DNA of 42,114 nt from Candidatus Blautia faecigallinarum. Its GTDB lineage: Bacteria; Bacillota; Clostridia; Lachnospirales; Lachnospiraceae. Every line of letters begins with the position of its first letter. The first letter of the stretch is position 1. Made by a program: the position numbers and the translations under genes. The DNA lies in assembly GCA_019116385.1 (NCBI GenBank), contig DXBU01000128.1, forward strand, positions 1-42,114, given 5' to 3'. The notes beneath the pieces were generated by a model. That model ran no database searches. It was given only the letters and a program-made list of their open reading frames with translations, and was not told where the DNA came from. Below are positions 41,399 through 42,114 of this stretch, one piece after another.

Positions 41399-42114
41399 TC
41401 ACATAAATGAGCGCCAGTACCCAATTTTCCGTTCATTAATTTCACGTATAATCTCTGGTGTAATTTTAGGTTTTCTATTTATATCCATTAGGCCATTTAT
41501 TTCTTGCTGTACATCTGTAGCCTGTGTATAACAAAACCCACATACATATGGAATACTTTTTACGGCTGTAGTTATCTCATCAAAACGCCGGATAAATTCT
41601 TCCTTTGAATTCACTTTATTCCCATATCCCCAGCCATCTCTTCCGTCATGTAAAGCAATCCCTCCATATTCACTTATAATTATAGGCTGTCCATTATATT
41701 TATATCCGTTTGCCAAAGCTGATTTATGATTACTGTGATATACCTCTGTTGTTAGGATTTGCTCTTTATATTCCATAGAACGTTTATATAGTATTTCGCC
41801 AGACTCTTCATAATCATGAAGGGTAATAATATCTGAAACCGTATGTTCCCAACCGTCATTTACAATAACCGGCCGTTGGGGGTCAAGGCTTTTCGTAAGA
41901 TGATAAATCGCTTCCGTAAAATTCTGTTCACGTTTATTCGTTTCAACCATTCTAATTCCCCAGGATTCATTAAGCGGCGTCCAAATAATAATACATGGAT
42001 GATTATAATTCTGACGTACTATTTCCATCCATTCTGTTGTAAATTCTGTCACTGCTTTATCTGAATATTCATAAGAGGATGCCATTTCTCCCCAAACCAG
42101 CATTCCTTTAACGT
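41399..42114 (-). CDS. Glycoside hydrolase family 2 (beta-galactosidase/glucuronidase type), 3' part
   Basis: The C-terminal 238 codons of a GH2 enzyme; the frame is open to the window edge, so the true start lies outside. The TIM-barrel catalytic residues are visible: the acid/base Glu in IIIWTPLNESWG and the nucleophile Glu in PIIISEYGGIALH. VWGEMAS near the edge is also typical. GH2 enzymes cut beta-linked galactose, glucuronic acid or mannose. No C-terminal accessory domain follows the barrel. Its AT-rich coding style differs from the GC-richer codons of the neighbouring operon, which hints at a different origin. Confidence 0.88.
   Translation of the reverse strand, partial: VKGMLVWGEMASSYEYSDKAVTEFTTEWMEIVRQNYNHPCIIIWTPLNESWGIRMVETNKREQNFTEAIYHLTKSLDPQRPVIVNDGWEHTVSDIITLHDYEESGEILYKRSMEYKEQILTTEVYHSNHKSALANGYKYNGQPIIISEYGGIALHDGRDGWGYGNKVNSKEEFIRRFDEITTAVKSIPYVCGFCYTQATDVQQEINGLMDINRKPKITPEIIREINERKIGYWRSFM

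Overview
The window looks like a chromosomal segment of a Lachnospiraceae-type Clostridia bacterium. This rests on gene content and style: strong AGGAGG-type ribosome sites, a Na+/H+ V-type ATPase operon, Bce-type peptide sensing and transport, radical SAM/SPASM peptide maturation, an oleate hydratase and short dense operons. No rRNA or species marker is present, so the genus is not fixed. No CRISPR array was seen.

Layout. 1-4.7 kb is accessory DNA: a candidate oriT plus a MobV relaxase, a lipoprotein gene, a complete insertion sequence with about 20-bp inverted termini, and a gene-free array of perfect hairpins resembling the end of a conjugative or mobilizable element. 4.8-11.1 kb holds a GNAT acetyltransferase and then, on the minus strand, a response regulator, sensor kinase, ABC ATPase and FtsX-type permease (Bce module), followed by a 56-aa membrane protein and a GT51 peptidoglycan glycosyltransferase. 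11.2-12.6 kb contains a RelB-type antitoxin whose toxin gene is cut off, a broken gene start on the other strand, and a DUF134-NifX fusion. 12.7-19.0 kb holds a TetR regulator, an oleate hydratase, an SDR dehydrogenase, a ROK repressor and a MATE pump. 19.4-21.6 kb holds a PHP phosphoesterase, tRNA-Lys(CTT) and TrmB. 22.0-30.6 kb is a nine-gene V-ATPase operon, with copies of a long palindromic repeat on both sides. 31.4-38.0 kb holds a GPP34-like protein, a DnaA-box cluster, an NlpC/P60 hydrolase, thioredoxin reductase, a DUF885 protein, a FabT-like MarR regulator and a CapA-like protein.

The most interesting locus is at 38.1-41.3 kb on the minus strand. A strong promoter is followed by a GEMM (class I cyclic-di-GMP-type) riboswitch aptamer, an intrinsic terminator, a 59-aa three-cysteine peptide gene, a second hairpin with a T-run, and a radical SAM/SPASM maturase, then moaC and tatD. 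This reads as a ribosomally made, radical-SAM-modified peptide (RiPP) under second-messenger control. The right edge holds the 3' part of a GH2 glycosidase.

Other signals are a cluster of four consensus DnaA boxes between two converging genes, a palindromic repeat family whose outer arms differ between copies yet stay complementary, and a match to the Bce-regulator operator directly upstream of the Bce transporter genes.
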